A model generated the notes under the pieces. The model was not told where the DNA came from, ran no database searches, and saw nothing but the letters and a program-made list of their open reading frames with translations. This document shows, piece by piece, positions 49,958 to 61,726 of a stretch of 64,000 nt of DNA. The stretch's first letter is position 1. Each line of letters starts with the position of its first letter. This DNA is from Trichoplusia ni (taxonomy: Eukaryota > Arthropoda > Insecta > Lepidoptera > Noctuidae), in assembly GCF_003590095.1 (NCBI RefSeq), contig NC_039499.1:5146001-5210000 (forward strand), written 5' to 3'. The translations under genes and the position numbers were made by a program.

Positions 49958-52900
49958 AAAAGTTTTATTTAGTGAGTCATATCTATAAGCGGTGGGACTC
50001 GCGACTCCAAGGGACCGGGATTTTGCAAAAGTTTACATGTATTGGTTTTGCAGTAGTCTCATACATGTTGAGGTACTTACGTGCCATGTCCTTATCATCC
50101 AGATCGGGGATGTATGATTCATCGTCGTCACATTGCTGCAAGTACCGTTCAATGCGTCCTGACGAATGTTCCGGCCCCTGACCATAAGAATTTATAATGA
50201 AGACAAAGTGCGAAGAACATAGCTTTTAGAGACATTCATTTACTCGCATTGTTCACTTAAAATGCCTGGGTATTAGTTGCTCACCGCGCCGTCGATGCCG
50301 TGCGGAAGTTGGACGACAATGCCGGACTGGCAGATCCACTTGCTCTCGCCGTTGGCGATGAAAGTATCGAAGACGGGCTGCGCCGTGTCCGCGAAGTCCC
50401 CGAACTGCGCCTCCCAGATGGACAGCAGGTGCGGGCTGGAGTACGAGTAGCCGCACTCGTAACCCAAAATACCTGAACAGTAACCCTTGTTGAACAGGAA
50501 AACTATTGAGTTTATCGAAGATTTACTAAGTTATTGGAGACCGCTGGAAATTTTGTCATACATTTAAGTAAGTTCGACACCTTCGAAAGCATTGAAAATG
50601 CTTATCCTACGCGGGGATCGAATACGCGACAAGTCACGCACAGTGGGTTTGACTTCGACCACTCTGCTATCCATGCAGTCAAAATTGCCAATGATTATAA
50701 GATAATCTATGAAAAATGAAAACCACGTATTATCTAAAGAAATCTGACATGAGGAACTCGGGAGGATGGTCTTACCAAACTCAGACAGAGAGCTGTTATG
50801 GAGCGAGTACTTCGCCTGGTCGGGATACAGGAAGTCGAGGACGCGGTAAGTGGCGCCGTCCACGCTCTGGTGGTGGTACACGTGATGCCTGAAAACAACA
50901 ACCTGATACTGAACACCCCACATGGTTCTAGTAATTAACTGGGCTGGTAGAAATCTAAATCTATGCAGTATATGTAACAAGTTTCGTTTGCTGGTGTCAG
51001 CATCTAGTATGTGCGTACCTGTGTGCGAGCGTGCCTCGCTCGACGTCCTCGCCGGTGAAGCGGATGTGGATCTGGTCTCTGAGCAGCGAGCCGTAAGCCA
51101 GTGTTTCACCCATCGCCCAGTCCGCTATACCCTCTGCGACCTACGGTAAAGGCAGGCACGAGACTTGAACAGTTGGTATTTTACACAGAATTAGTTGAAT
51201 AATGAAGGTTAACTGAAAAGTTCTACCTCGTTCTCTCTAAGTGACACTTAGCTGACAAGCCATTGGTGCCGGTATTGATATAAAACTAGACGTACCGTAT
51301 GCGTGCTTGCCGTATGGCTTGAAACACTGATCGTTTCTTGGGGTCAATTTTTATGACAACAAACAAACTTTGTATACTTAGTAAGTATCTGATAAAATAA
51401 ACTGACCATTTTCTCTCGGTTGGCCAATATCCTAGCGACACCCGGATGGAGTTCGAAGGCCCAAGGTTCTGGCGGCTTACAGAAGTGACCAGCTATTGTA
51501 TTTATTGCCGCCTGACTAATACCAGTCTCTTTTATCTGAAACAGATGAAGTGCCAATTATAGTTCTTCATTCTTGCGATTTTGATCGCGATCAATGATTT
51601 AATTAGATCCTATTATAGTTCCAGTTTTAGGAGCAAACCTTTTTAGGATCAGTGGCTTCGAAGAAACCGGTCCAGGGCGTGTCGACCCAGTCCATGATGC
51701 TCAGCTTGGTGATCTTCTTGGAAGCATCGAAGTGCGTGTTCATCGTGTCCATGTACTCCTTCTCCCAGCCCTTGATATCTGCATCAGTGGCTATGCCTTG
51801 CGCTTTCAACTTTGCGCCGTATATGACATCAACTGAAAATTATGCGCCAGGATTTATGCAGCATTTTGTAAATGCAACTTATTTGATAACTAGAAATGGT
51901 TCAATTGTTCCAATCAAGATAATATATCTTTGCCGTATCGTGTTGGTCAGGTAAATAGGTTGAGGAGGTCAAGTAGGCAGTCGCCTCAGTCGCTCATTGA
52001 AAGACTTACTGTATCCGGTTAGAATGGCAGGCGATCCCAATATAGTTGCATCCTGGATGCATCCAGTTCCTATAGAGTCGGTACATATTTAACAATGATA
52101 TTAATCGACTAACTGGTCTTCAATCCCTTGATGATCTTGTACATGAAGGGCTGCGTGTACATGGGCTCGTCCTCCTCGCTGTGTCCGAAGCGGCGGTAGC
52201 AGACGTAGTCGAGCACGATGTCCTTCTTGAACTTGCAGCGGTACTCGATGGCGAGGCGCGCCACGTGCGCCACCGCCTCGGGGTCGTCGCCGTTCACGTG
52301 CAGCACCGGCGCGTCGATCATCTTCGCGATGTCTAAACACAACCGGGTATCAGCTATCAGCTCGCCTACTACTAACTCACTGGTTTTACGGAGGAGGTGT
52401 GTATGCTAGATGCAAAAATCTTTCGTGACATAGGAGTAAATCGTTTTTTAAATTGGATCAATTTAATTTGTTGTCAAATACATCACTACAACGCCAACGG
52501 TTGGTTAGGTGAGCAAGTTAATCCCTACTAATATTATAAATGAGAAAGTAACTCTGTCTGTCTGTTACGCTTTCACGTCTAGCCCACTGAACTGATTTAA
52601 ATGAAGTTTGGTACAGAGATAGAGTTGACGAGAAAGAACATAGGATAGTTTTTATCCCTGATTTTTGAAGAGTTCTCTTGGAAACGCCATATAACCGACC
52701 TCAACGCGGGCGAAGCCGCGGGCGAAAAGCTAGTTAGCTAATAATTGAATAATTCTGCTATAAAAAACTATTACAAAATACAAAAAAAAACAAATTTAAA
52801 CCCCCGACGCAAACGAGGCTTTATATTATAAGTTTAGCGTGTCAGTCCGTGGCATCATAGCTCCCGAACGGATTGAGCCATTTCAGATCATTTTTTTTTT

Positions 52901-55900
52901 GTATAAAAGATGCGATATGCGAGTGTTCTTAGGCTAGTTTCATAGAAATCTCACCGGAGCAGTAGGGCGAGCTCCTGGAGAAGCGCGGGTCGGTGGTGTA
53001 CCCGATCTGGTTGTTGCACACGATGTGTATGGCGCCGTGAGTCGTGAAGTTGGGCAGCGCGCTCAGCGTGAACGTCTCGTACACCACGCCCTGCCCGCAC
53101 ATCGCCGCGTCGCCGTGCATTATAATAGCCATTACCTGGGTATAACATTAAGTATACTATATTAGTACTAACTTAACCTCATATTCATACTCAGGTTTTT
53201 GAGTTTAGATTCTATATCATTTCACAGCACATTCACTCAAAAAAGAAAATTTATAATAAATGAATATTCGTAACTAACTGACACTTTCGTAGCAAATGGC
53301 AACTCGTAGCTATTGAGACATCCGTAGCAAATAGAAAAATTCATAGCTATCGAAACAGTCGTAGGAAATGGATCATTCGTAGCAACTTGAAAATTCGTAG
53401 AGCATCAAATATTCGTAGCAAATGAATCATTATTAGGGTCAAATATTCGTAGCAAACAAAAGTGAGTAGTCACCTGGTCTCCATTGTTGTCGCCCTTCCA
53501 GAACTGCTCAGCCTTGGCCTTGCCCACCACGACGGGCGTGACCGTCTCCAAGTGGGAGGGGTTGCAGCTCATCGACACCTTGATGTACTTGTTGGTGCGC
53601 CGGATGAACCGGTGGATGTACGTGCCCAAATGGTACTTCACGTCTCCGGAACCCTATCGAATATGGTTAGTCTAATTAACAAACCGGTGAAGTAATTTAA
53701 GGAAATTATTACGCTTTCACAGTTGAAAGCTTAGCTAAGTTAATTTTTATTTGGCATAAGTAGAAGTAGTTGGTACACTCGAGAAAGGAATAACTAAGGA
53801 AAATTTTTGCCGTGTTACATGCAGGCGATGCCGCGGGCGGTTTATACCTCGTCTGGGTATTACATATAGGCGATTTTGCATTAGGTTACTGGACTTGGAT
53901 TTCAATGAAGAAATTTTACTACTAATGGGACTCACCGGTTCTTTAGGCTCCATGGGCTTGAACTGAGCAAACACATCGGTCAGCTGCTTGCGACATACAT
54001 TCACCAACATATTCAGACGACCTACATGAAAGAGATTAAGTGGTTGATTGGTGTTTTTGCTCGCTTAGTTAACATTTAAGTTACAAAATTATGACCGTTT
54101 GCAGAAGAAGTTGTGCAGTTTTTAGTATATAGATAAATAAATGTATGAAATCCAGCAGTTGGCGGCTTCGTCTTTGAACAAAACAAACTTGGACGCCAAT
54201 TCACAGCACCAAAAAATAGTCGCCATGACCGTTATGGAGAACAATTAAAAGGAGTGTATCAATTGAAATAAAACTACTTTTACGGATTTATCAAAGCAAG
54301 GAAAAATAAACGTTTACCTCGATGCTGCATAGCCATCACAATGGACTGGATCCCGAGCTTGGTGCTGGTGTCCACGATCTCCTCTAACATCACGATCATG
54401 CTCTCACCGCCCTCAAGTCCAAACCTCTTCTCGGACGGCCACTTGGTCGCGAAATACTTTTCCAAGCTAATTGGGAAAATTGTATACATATAGCTGTTGT
54501 ACAAGCTTGAAAATGTAATTTAATATCGTTTTTACACATTAACAGTGGTCATTTTGAAGGAAGTAAGTTGGCCTGGCCTGTATTTTGCGGCTACATTCCG
54601 GCGTCGTCAACCGTCGACAATTTTATTCTGGCCCTGATGCGGCACGATTACTGCTCATGACCGAAGACTTTTCTTGGCGCCTCCAGTATTTTTTTTATCA
54701 GCAGTCCCAGAATACATTCTCCATTTAAAAATGACCCATAATTAAGATCCATAATACTTTAAACTAAACATCAAAGGTAAGATGGTAATAATTGGATGGA
54801 ATCAACCTCTCAATTTTTACTACATAGGTCCCCCGTAGATCCCTAACTTACAAAACAGATCGAATTTAACTTACAAAACAGCCTTAGTAAGCCGTCTCAT
54901 GATGAGTCGTTTCTCTTCGTTGGACTTGTCGAGCGCGCCGGGCGTCTCCATACGCTCGCGCAGGAAGTGCACTTCGTCCACATCGTTCAAGTGCATGTAT
55001 TCCATGCCGATGGACTGGCAGTAAACATTCTCCAAACGTTTAATGATTTCCCTGAATGAGACAATGTATCTTTAATAATAATATAGTCTTAAATTAAGCA
55101 AAGCTTGTATTATGAATTAAAGAATATGACAAATTACACCCAGAAACAGAACAAAGTGTTCGTGGTCATCACTCATACATTTGTCCTGGGTGGGAATCGA
55201 ACTCACGACCTCCGGGTATAGCAGCCAGGGTGACTAACCACTAGACCAACAGGCTAGTCTACATAATAATTGGAGTATTCCACTCATAAGTTTATAATTG
55301 AATCGATAAAAAATCAAGTTCAAGGGGCTCAAAACCATCATTAAAGTCTGTTGCAATTGTCGAAGCGAGACACGGTGAGCTTCAAAATAGACCGGCGTCT
55401 CTCTTCCTTACAATATTCTCAACGGGTGGAGGATTGCCTCAGTAGGGAGTACCTCTACTAGACTATGTGCAGCACTCAGTCCTCGACGAGTTCAGGGGTC
55501 CTACCGTCTCTCTACCACAGATACCACAAATTTCACCAAAACTGGTAATAGAAGGCTTTATGCTCCTGACAAGTGTGACACATCTCATTTTTCTCACGAA
55601 ATACAGACCTTTGAAACTGGTTCTTACCTGAGAGGCAATCGAGTTTCTTTTCCTCCAATATACGTTCTAAGTGGTAATTCGAATACCCTGTCCATGTGTT
55701 TCTCCTCTGCAACAAATTATAATATTAATTGCGATGTAACTAAATGCACTGGGTACCTAGTTTTAGGTACTAATGGGAAATAAACGATGTGAGTAGTTTG
55801 TACCAAATGCTTTTGTTTCAGCAAGGTTTTCGTATAATAATTGTCATTATGGTCGTCCCATAAGAGGTTGATCAAGTTTGGCTCAGTTTTTTAATCGAAA

Positions 55901-58900
55901 CGGGTTGTTTGTTTGTGGTGTTCCAACAATATTTTCATAAAACACGTCATATTTAGTGACAATGGCTACGGGTGACAGGGACAACACATATTGAATTTTA
56001 ATAATAATAAATCCTATACAATATTATTATCCTTACTCAATGCACTCGTCAGCTCTCGAGCCACGACCACGGTCTCGATTCCCTGCGTGTCCAACGGCAA
56101 GTGCTTAGTCTGGGCAATGAGTCTGGCTGGCAACGTCAGGTTCAACGGATCTGTCTTCGCGAGGAAGTGCCCTCTAGCCTACAGACAAGAAACAAACATG
56201 TAGTTAGTAGCAACCAGAAACTTGCATAGATATTACGTAATAACTTGTAAAGTCCCTGTAAATAAGTAACATTACTATTGACGTAAATAGAAAATGTCTA
56301 AATTAATGAATGAAAATTACATTTCCCCGTTAAGTCACGTGTGCCAATAAATCTGTCGTTATTATAAACTCGAGATCAACAATTACAAGTGTCCAAAAGT
56401 AAGTTCAATAATGCGGCTGATCATTCCTCGGTACCTGATAACTTCGAATAAGGCTCATCACAGCCAAGTTTAGTCTTATCGTCTCGCGAAGTTCATCCTC
56501 GGATTGCTGACCCTTCTGGCCGCCGGTTTGCGGTTCTGAAATATTATTTAAGTAGATTTTATTTATTACTAGCTTTTGCCCGCGACTTCGTTCGCGTGGA
56601 ACAGTGACTTCCGGCAGATTTTTGGTTTTACTCACATAGTTCCCGATCTCGCGGGATTTTTGAGAAGTTCCCGCTCCCGCAGGATTTTTGGGATAAAAAC
56701 TATCCTATGTCCTTTCTCGAGTTCCAAACTATGTCTGAACCAAATTTCATCCAAATCGGTTCAGTAGTTTAGGCGTGACGGAAAGACAGATAGACAGAGT
56801 TATTATCGCATTTTTAGCATGGGTAGTAACTTAAGTTAAAAACTAACTTAAAACTAAAGAATAAAAAAAAAACGAACTTATAACAATTTAAAAGAAATTA
56901 TATTACAACCTATCCTATTTAACAACCAAGCTTAAAACTAAATAATTTAAAACGAACTTAGAATTACAGTTTTACTAAACAAAATAACTAAGTACTAATA
57001 TTCGAGATCAAACCTACATCAAATAACGGAACCAATTTTGAATTTACGAAGCAGGACCTATCCACATAAACGACCATACAACCGACAATACAATCGACAA
57101 TACAATTTTACCACGACGGTACCGAAGCGCTCGGCCGATACCCAACCAAATGCGTGTAACGAAACCATAGCGCGATCTATTTCGATCCCAACGCCATCTA
57201 TCGACCATAGTGACAACTCGGATTATTTATCTATACTCCGTTCGGGCATTTTCTTTGTACTAAAAGTAGTATTATATTTTTTATATGTTATTTTATTATT
57301 TTTTTCATACCTTTTTACTATTTATTTACTTTTTTCCGATGAATTAAAACAACATGAACCGAACTCGTGTAACGATCGACACCATTGCGCGTAGTACTAA
57401 TAGAATTATCTATACTCCGTTAGAGCATTTTCTTTGTAGTAAAACTTTTATTATATTAATATTATTATTTTTACACCTTTTTACTGTTTATTTACATTTT
57501 TCTGATGGATTTTCCGATGAATTAAAACAATAACATGAACCGAACACGTGTAATGACACCATTGCGCGATTAACGCCATCTATCTACGGAGCATAGGAAC
57601 AGCTCGACATTTGACCAATAGATGGCACTATTATATAGTACTAGCTTTTGCCCGCGACTTCGTTCGCGTGGAACAGTGACTTCCGGCAGATTTTTGGTTT
57701 TACTCACATAGTTCCCGATCTCGCGGGATTTTTCAACATCGACACCATTGCGCGTAGTACTAATAGAATTATCTATACTCCGTTAGAGCATTTTCTTTGT
57801 AGTAAAACTTTTATTATATTAATATTATTTTTTTTACACCTTTTTACTGTTTATTTACATTTTTCTGATGGATTTTCCGATGAATTAAAACAATAACATG
57901 AACCGAACACGTGTAATGACACCATTGCGCGATTAACGCCATCTATCTACGGAGCATAGGAACAGCTCGACATTTGACCAATAGATGGCACTATTATATA
58001 GTATGTCCGTAATAAATTTTATTTTTTATTTTTATTTTTGTAATAAAAACTATCCTATGTCCTTTCTCAAGTTTCAAACTATGTCTGTACCAAATTTCAC
58101 ACAAATCGGTTCAGTAGTTTAGGCTTGAAGAAAAGACAGACAGACAGACAGAAAGACAGACAGACAGAGTTACTTTCGCATTTATAATATTAGTTTGGAT
58201 GTCCGTAATAAATTTTATTTTTTATTTTTATTTTTTGTAATAAAAACTATCCTATGTCCTTTCTCAAGTTTCAAACTATGTCTGTACCAAATTTCACACA
58301 AATCGGTTCAGTAGTTTAGGCGTGAAGAAAAGACAGACAGACAGACAGAAAGACAGACAGACAGACAGACAGAGTTACTTTCGCATTTATAATATTAGTT
58401 TGGATTACAGCACCTACTCACTACATTTCTACATGGTACATATATAACTACAATAGCCTAGAAAAAAGCAAGGTATTTATTTTTATAAATATTGAACTTA
58501 CGGACAGTTGAAGGACTGAACTCATCTTGCACCTCATCAATCTTCAGAGCAGGCCCGCAAACGCTGTCGTAAAATCCATCCCAGGACTGTAAAACGGAAC
58601 ACGATATACTAAGCACGCCCACGGCCCTGTCGATTAGGTACCTTCATTTGATCGTATTTGTTTTTGACATTTTGTGCTCACCGCGTGGATAGACTTTCTC
58701 TATTTTCTCATGCAGGCAATTAAAATATGAATATGACAACGGGCCTTCACTAATCTGACACAAAAGTCCTGTACTAACTTATACGATCCTGTCTTATAGG
58801 CAACCAGACTCAGGACAAGCATTCATGGTGCACACAAACGTTGTCCTAGATGGTGATCGAACCCGTGAAGCGTTACGCACAGTGGGTGCGTAAAGGTGAC

Positions 58901-59461
58901 CTCAACTCGTCTACACGAACTATTGCTACGCCGTATATGGCGGGAACGGGTCATACGGTCTTTCCTCCCTTTACTACCCGCATCGTACCTACCTTGCTTT
59001 TGCTTGCAATTGCAATGGTGTGAAGAGAAAACAAAATAAATGACAGATTGATGTAGCCTATGTAATTGCTAAAATGACGACTAGTGTACCTACCGAATCG
59101 ATCGATCCTTTAGATTTCGACCAATCTAAATACTGGGCCTCCAAGAAGTTTGCGTTCGCTCCGCATAGGAACGACTCTGCGTTTGACGAATAGCATTCTT
59201 TCAGACGTAACATAAACTGGAAGAAAATAAGATCGTGCTAACGGGGTAGATACCAAAGTCATAAAAGCGTTAGAGACTTTAACCAAACTCTACCTACAGG
59301 CGAACCGGCACTACAGTTTAAAATACATATGTTTTTGAGTTGGCGGAACACTCGCGATCAAACTGATTTAGCCCCATTTAGAACATGCTGCTACTTACCG
59401 CAGGATTACATTTGTATTTTTGAGAAGCTCTAAACAACTGTAACGATCGCGACAGAGACAT
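48854..59461 (-). CDS. 2-oxoglutarate dehydrogenase E1 component, divergent paralog
   Basis: Thiamine-diphosphate-dependent E1 that decarboxylates 2-oxoglutarate in the mitochondrial matrix (TCA cycle). Minus-strand exons: 59399-59461, 59094-59216, 58502-58586, 56435-56535, 56037-56178, 55628-55706, 54875-55051, 54318-54466, 53936-54021, 53474-53653, 52955-53135, 52114-52332, 51639-51832, 51407-51535, 51019-51140, 50776-50888, 50285-50472, 50081-50177, 49652-49844, 49271-49567 and 48854-48956, giving 1006 aa. The N-terminus MSLSRSLQLFRASQKYK fits a presequence. HRGRLN, GSGDVKYHLG, NPSHLE, HGDAA (402-406), NNQIG, CYRRFGH, RHHVYHHQ, WEAQFGDF, GPEHSSGRIERYL and RRQIAMPFRKPLI are all present, so it may be catalytic. 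Linker regions (exons 13-14) differ strongly from the canonical enzyme as I know it. A splice signal before exon 1 suggests a 5' UTR exon. Confidence 0.92.
49182..49228. repeat. Perfect 20-bp inverted repeat in the last OGDH-like intron
   Basis: AAACAAAAGAGAAATCGTGT (49182-49201) is followed after seven bases by its exact reverse complement (49209-49228). The transcript would form a 20-bp hairpin between exons 20 and 21. Confidence 0.85.
49866..49957 (+). repeat. Retroposon 3' tail with (GAT)n microsatellite
   Basis: GTTTATGTCCAGCAGTGGAC, then TGCGATAGGCTGATGATG, runs into about twenty GAT units. I recognise this as the 3' terminus of a widespread lepidopteran non-LTR element. It is antisense to the host gene and ends about 22 bases from the start of exon 19 (49844). 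Confidence 0.65.
50575..50690 (-). repeat. tRNA-related SINE copy
   Basis: The plus strand shows GGGGATCGAATACGCGACAA and TGACTTCGACCACTCTGCTA, the inverse of a B-box (GATTCGA-like) and an anticodon-arm-like part. It lies in the intron between exons 16 and 17 of the OGDH-like gene. Confidence 0.45.
51950..52062 (+). repeat. Lepidopteran SINE, second copy of the 16.4-kb family
   Basis: GTCAAGTAGGCAGTCGCCTC and ATCCGGTTAGAATGGCAGGC align by eye with the copy at 16430-16612. It is in an OGDH-like intron. Confidence 0.45.
52526..52733 (-). mobile_element. Truncated lepidopteran retroelement, inverted copy
   Basis: On the minus strand it begins ACTAGCTTTTCGCCCGCGGC and ends in a CAGACAGACAGAGTTA-like run and ATTTATAATATTAGTAGG. 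This is the same layout as the 56.6-kb copies. It is in the intron between exons 11 and 12 of the OGDH-like gene. Confidence 0.5.
53265..53460. repeat. Minisatellite of about 20-bp units with TTCGTAGCAAAT core
   Basis: Roughly ten imperfect units share the core TTCGTAGCAAAT, with variants CTCGTAGCTATT and TTCATAGCTATC, at about 18-21 base spacing. They end immediately before the donor of exon 10 of the OGDH-like gene. There are no invariant repeats with unique spacers, so it is not a CRISPR array. Confidence 0.7.
55135..55262 (-). repeat. tRNA-related SINE copy
   Basis: TGGGTGGGAATCGAACTCAC and AACCACTAGACCAACAGGCT are the inverse of the B-box and A-box regions of a tRNA. The flank with ACAGAACAAAGTGTTCGTGG corresponds to the SINE core. 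It is in an OGDH-like intron. The tRNA part is better kept than in other copies, but stem pairing is not complete. Confidence 0.5.
56568..58405 (+). repeat. Nested, tandemly duplicated retroelement block
   Basis: It starts with a retroelement unit (ACTAGCTTTTGCCCGCGACT at about 56570) whose CAGACAG tail ends near 56800. A 265-bp segment at about 57378-57642 is repeated almost exactly at about 57740-58004. Between them is a 97-bp copy of the retroelement 5' end identical to 56570-56660. A more diverged third copy lies at about 57166-57375. The 3' part (ATGTCCGTAATAAATTTTAT ... CAGACAGACAG ... TTAGTTTGGAT) is tandemly doubled at 58003-58198 and 58199-58405. All lies in intron 3 of the OGDH-like gene. 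Confidence 0.75.
58795..58925 (-). repeat. tRNA-related SINE copy
   Basis: AACCAGACTCAGGACAAGCA followed by GATGGTGATCGAACCCGTGA is the inverse of the SINE core and B-box seen at 31716-31900. It lies in OGDH-like intron 2. Confidence 0.5.
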
Positions 59462-61726
59462 AGTTATCTAAAACAAGAGATTCATTTATTAGTATTGCAT
59501 TAAAACGTTCAGGAGATGGAACACAGTAAAATTTCTTAAAAAAAACGAAAACGATACGAATATAAAGGAAATACGAATAAACTATACTTACATAATATAA
59601 TATGTATATTATTTAAAAATTTCGTAAGTATAACATTTGAATTTTTATTATTTTAATATCCTAAAATAAACACCAAAATAAATATTCAAAAACAAATATG
59701 TATGTCCTGTGTAAGTGTCATTTTTAGTATATACTGTAATTCTGATTCTCCGCGTTCTATTTTTTGTAATTTAAAAAACTCGACACAGAATATTTTCAGC
59801 CAATATTTTACGTATGAACTGTGTGGTTCATCAGTCATTTTGAACTTTGGCCACTATGCTACTAAAATAGAAGGATGTAGACTTAGGATCAAAGCTTTAA
59901 GCCGCGCAGGACATAAGCAAGCGATCCTGCAGCTCTGGCAACGGGTGTTTTCGGTCGGTCGATGCAAATTATGATAATAATGCTTTTCTCGGGCAATACA
60001 CGAAAGGGGGAGAATTGAAGCCAGTCGTCAACTTTTAACACTATTGATAAAAGGCAAAAATAAGTCGAAAGGAAACTATTTTTTTACTATTATTTTTAGT
60101 GGGATACTTGAAAAAAAGTAGAGTAAATTTCTTCCGAGATAGATAGTGATTTTTACGTAAAGAACGTACTTTACAAGATGGCGGATTTTATCAAGTATTT
60201 AAAAAAATAGCAATGCCCTAGGTGTTTGTCTTCTGTACCATTGTCTATATCTACATTAAAAGAAAATGCTGAAAGTTCGGCATTTTGTAGAAGTTCCTTT
60301 GACTAATCGTTAAATAAAATAAACACATACATTTATAAACTCATTTATTTACAAATTTAAACATTTACGAAATTAGCATTCATGCTTCAACAAAATCACA
60401 ATACATAAGAAATTGGTATATTCGGTCAATTGATTTCAAAATAAAACTCATTTTAGATTACAAACGATAATAATTAAACTGGAAGGTAATTGTGGGATGT
60501 TATTACAAATAAATAAGTAATACTTAATATTGAGCATTTTATGTAAAAGATTACATTACATATTTGCGTATATAATTAAATATTATTGCCTTTATTAAGA
60601 CCTACTAACCGCATTTGATGGGGTATTAAAAAAACGTAAGCAAACTTATAATAAAGAATTTAAATCTTGATTTTTTTAGTTGATTCGGTAATTTTTATAA
60701 CTTCCAAAATAAGAATGTTAAATATTTTTTCCTCTACAATAAAATTCTGTCCCCACAATTTCCACACGAGATGAGCTTATATATCTATCGGTGTTGTCCG
60801 GTATCAAACACCGAAAAAAACAAAGAACGGCAATTATTTTCTAAACATATAAAAATGTTTACGGTAACTCTAGTAAATGCTTTTTGATGCAATCTGTTTA
60901 AATTAACGTCTTTTTTAGGAAGACTGGTTTTAACTTTGAGTCTAAATTCTTACAAAAGATATGATTCTCTAATTTAAATATTATTTAAAATAGATACGAG
61001 GTATCTATGCATTTTTTTTGCAAAATAATATTTAAAACATTATTTCGCATTAACAAAATAGATTGGTTCTTTTTAAAGACGTTTCGCAAACTACACTTTA
61101 TAAAATCACATACAAATATTTATCACAAAATAAAAATGTCGATACACAACGTACTGAGCAGCGTCATTATTTAAAAAAGGTTCACTTGTCATTGGGCAGT
61201 TCACCTTCATGTGTTCTGTGGTTTTTCATAAGAACACGAACAGGTACAGTCAGCAACAAAAGTCAGTTAACACAGCCTGATTTATAAACTGCCAGTATTC
61301 AGCGGTGACGTTTGGTACTGTCATTTGGTCGTTCAGTAGTTTTTATTTGAAGTTGGTGGTGTTTCTTTTACCTCACTGAATCTGATTTGGTAACTTGTTT
61401 TAAAAACTGATTGTGTTAATTGATTTATATTGCTGACTGTACGTGTAACAACACGACATAATGTATCTCACTTTATTTGTCTCCTGTTACATTCAGGGGT
61501 CCCAGTTACGGGGTTCACATAGATATATAATAGGGGGAGGGGTGTAGTATGACTGACTTATTGACACGATACTCGAATGAGTGACAGAGACAGAATTATC
61601 TGTCAATATAACTTTATCCCTCTCTTTGAAAGTAATATAACCTCAAAAGATTATAATACGGAGCTACGCTTAAAATAGCTTACGAACTAGCGAGGCATCT
61701 GTGCGGTACACTAAACTATTTATTTT
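59462..61726. other. Intergenic between the OGDH-like gene and SWEET
   Basis: 2.3 kb, very AT-rich. A minus-strand acceptor (TGTTTTAG before ATAACT) just upstream of the OGDH ATG suggests a non-coding first exon somewhere here. The 90-residue frame at 59702-59974 and the 74-residue frame at 61063-61287 have no recognisable motif. No gene is called. Confidence 0.5.
61719..61724 (-). terminator. AATAAA directly after the SWEET stop codon
   Basis: The minus strand reads TAAAAAATAAATAG, putting an AATAAA a few bases after the stop codon. It could be the polyadenylation signal, though it is close for one. Confidence 0.3.

Noticed and set aside
50564..51109. 181-residue minus-strand open frame
   Set aside because: It spans OGDH-like exons 15 and 16 and the introns around them in a shifted frame. 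The true frame is proven by family motifs and intact splicing.
53265..53460. CRISPR-like regular repeat
   Set aside because: The units are degenerate and adjacent, without distinct spacers, in a eukaryotic intron.
57038..57394. 118-residue frame with basic start and hydrophobic middle
   Set aside because: It lies wholly in the tandem repeat block inside an OGDH-like intron. The hydrophobic part is T-rich repeat sequence, and the other tandem copies break the frame.
48854..59461. DHTKD1 (2-oxoadipate dehydrogenase E1) as an alternative identity
   Set aside because: The sequence is closer to OGDH: GSGDVKYHLG, GPEHSSGRIERYL, RRQIAMPFRKPLI and the OGDH-length N-terminus. A tree would settle it.
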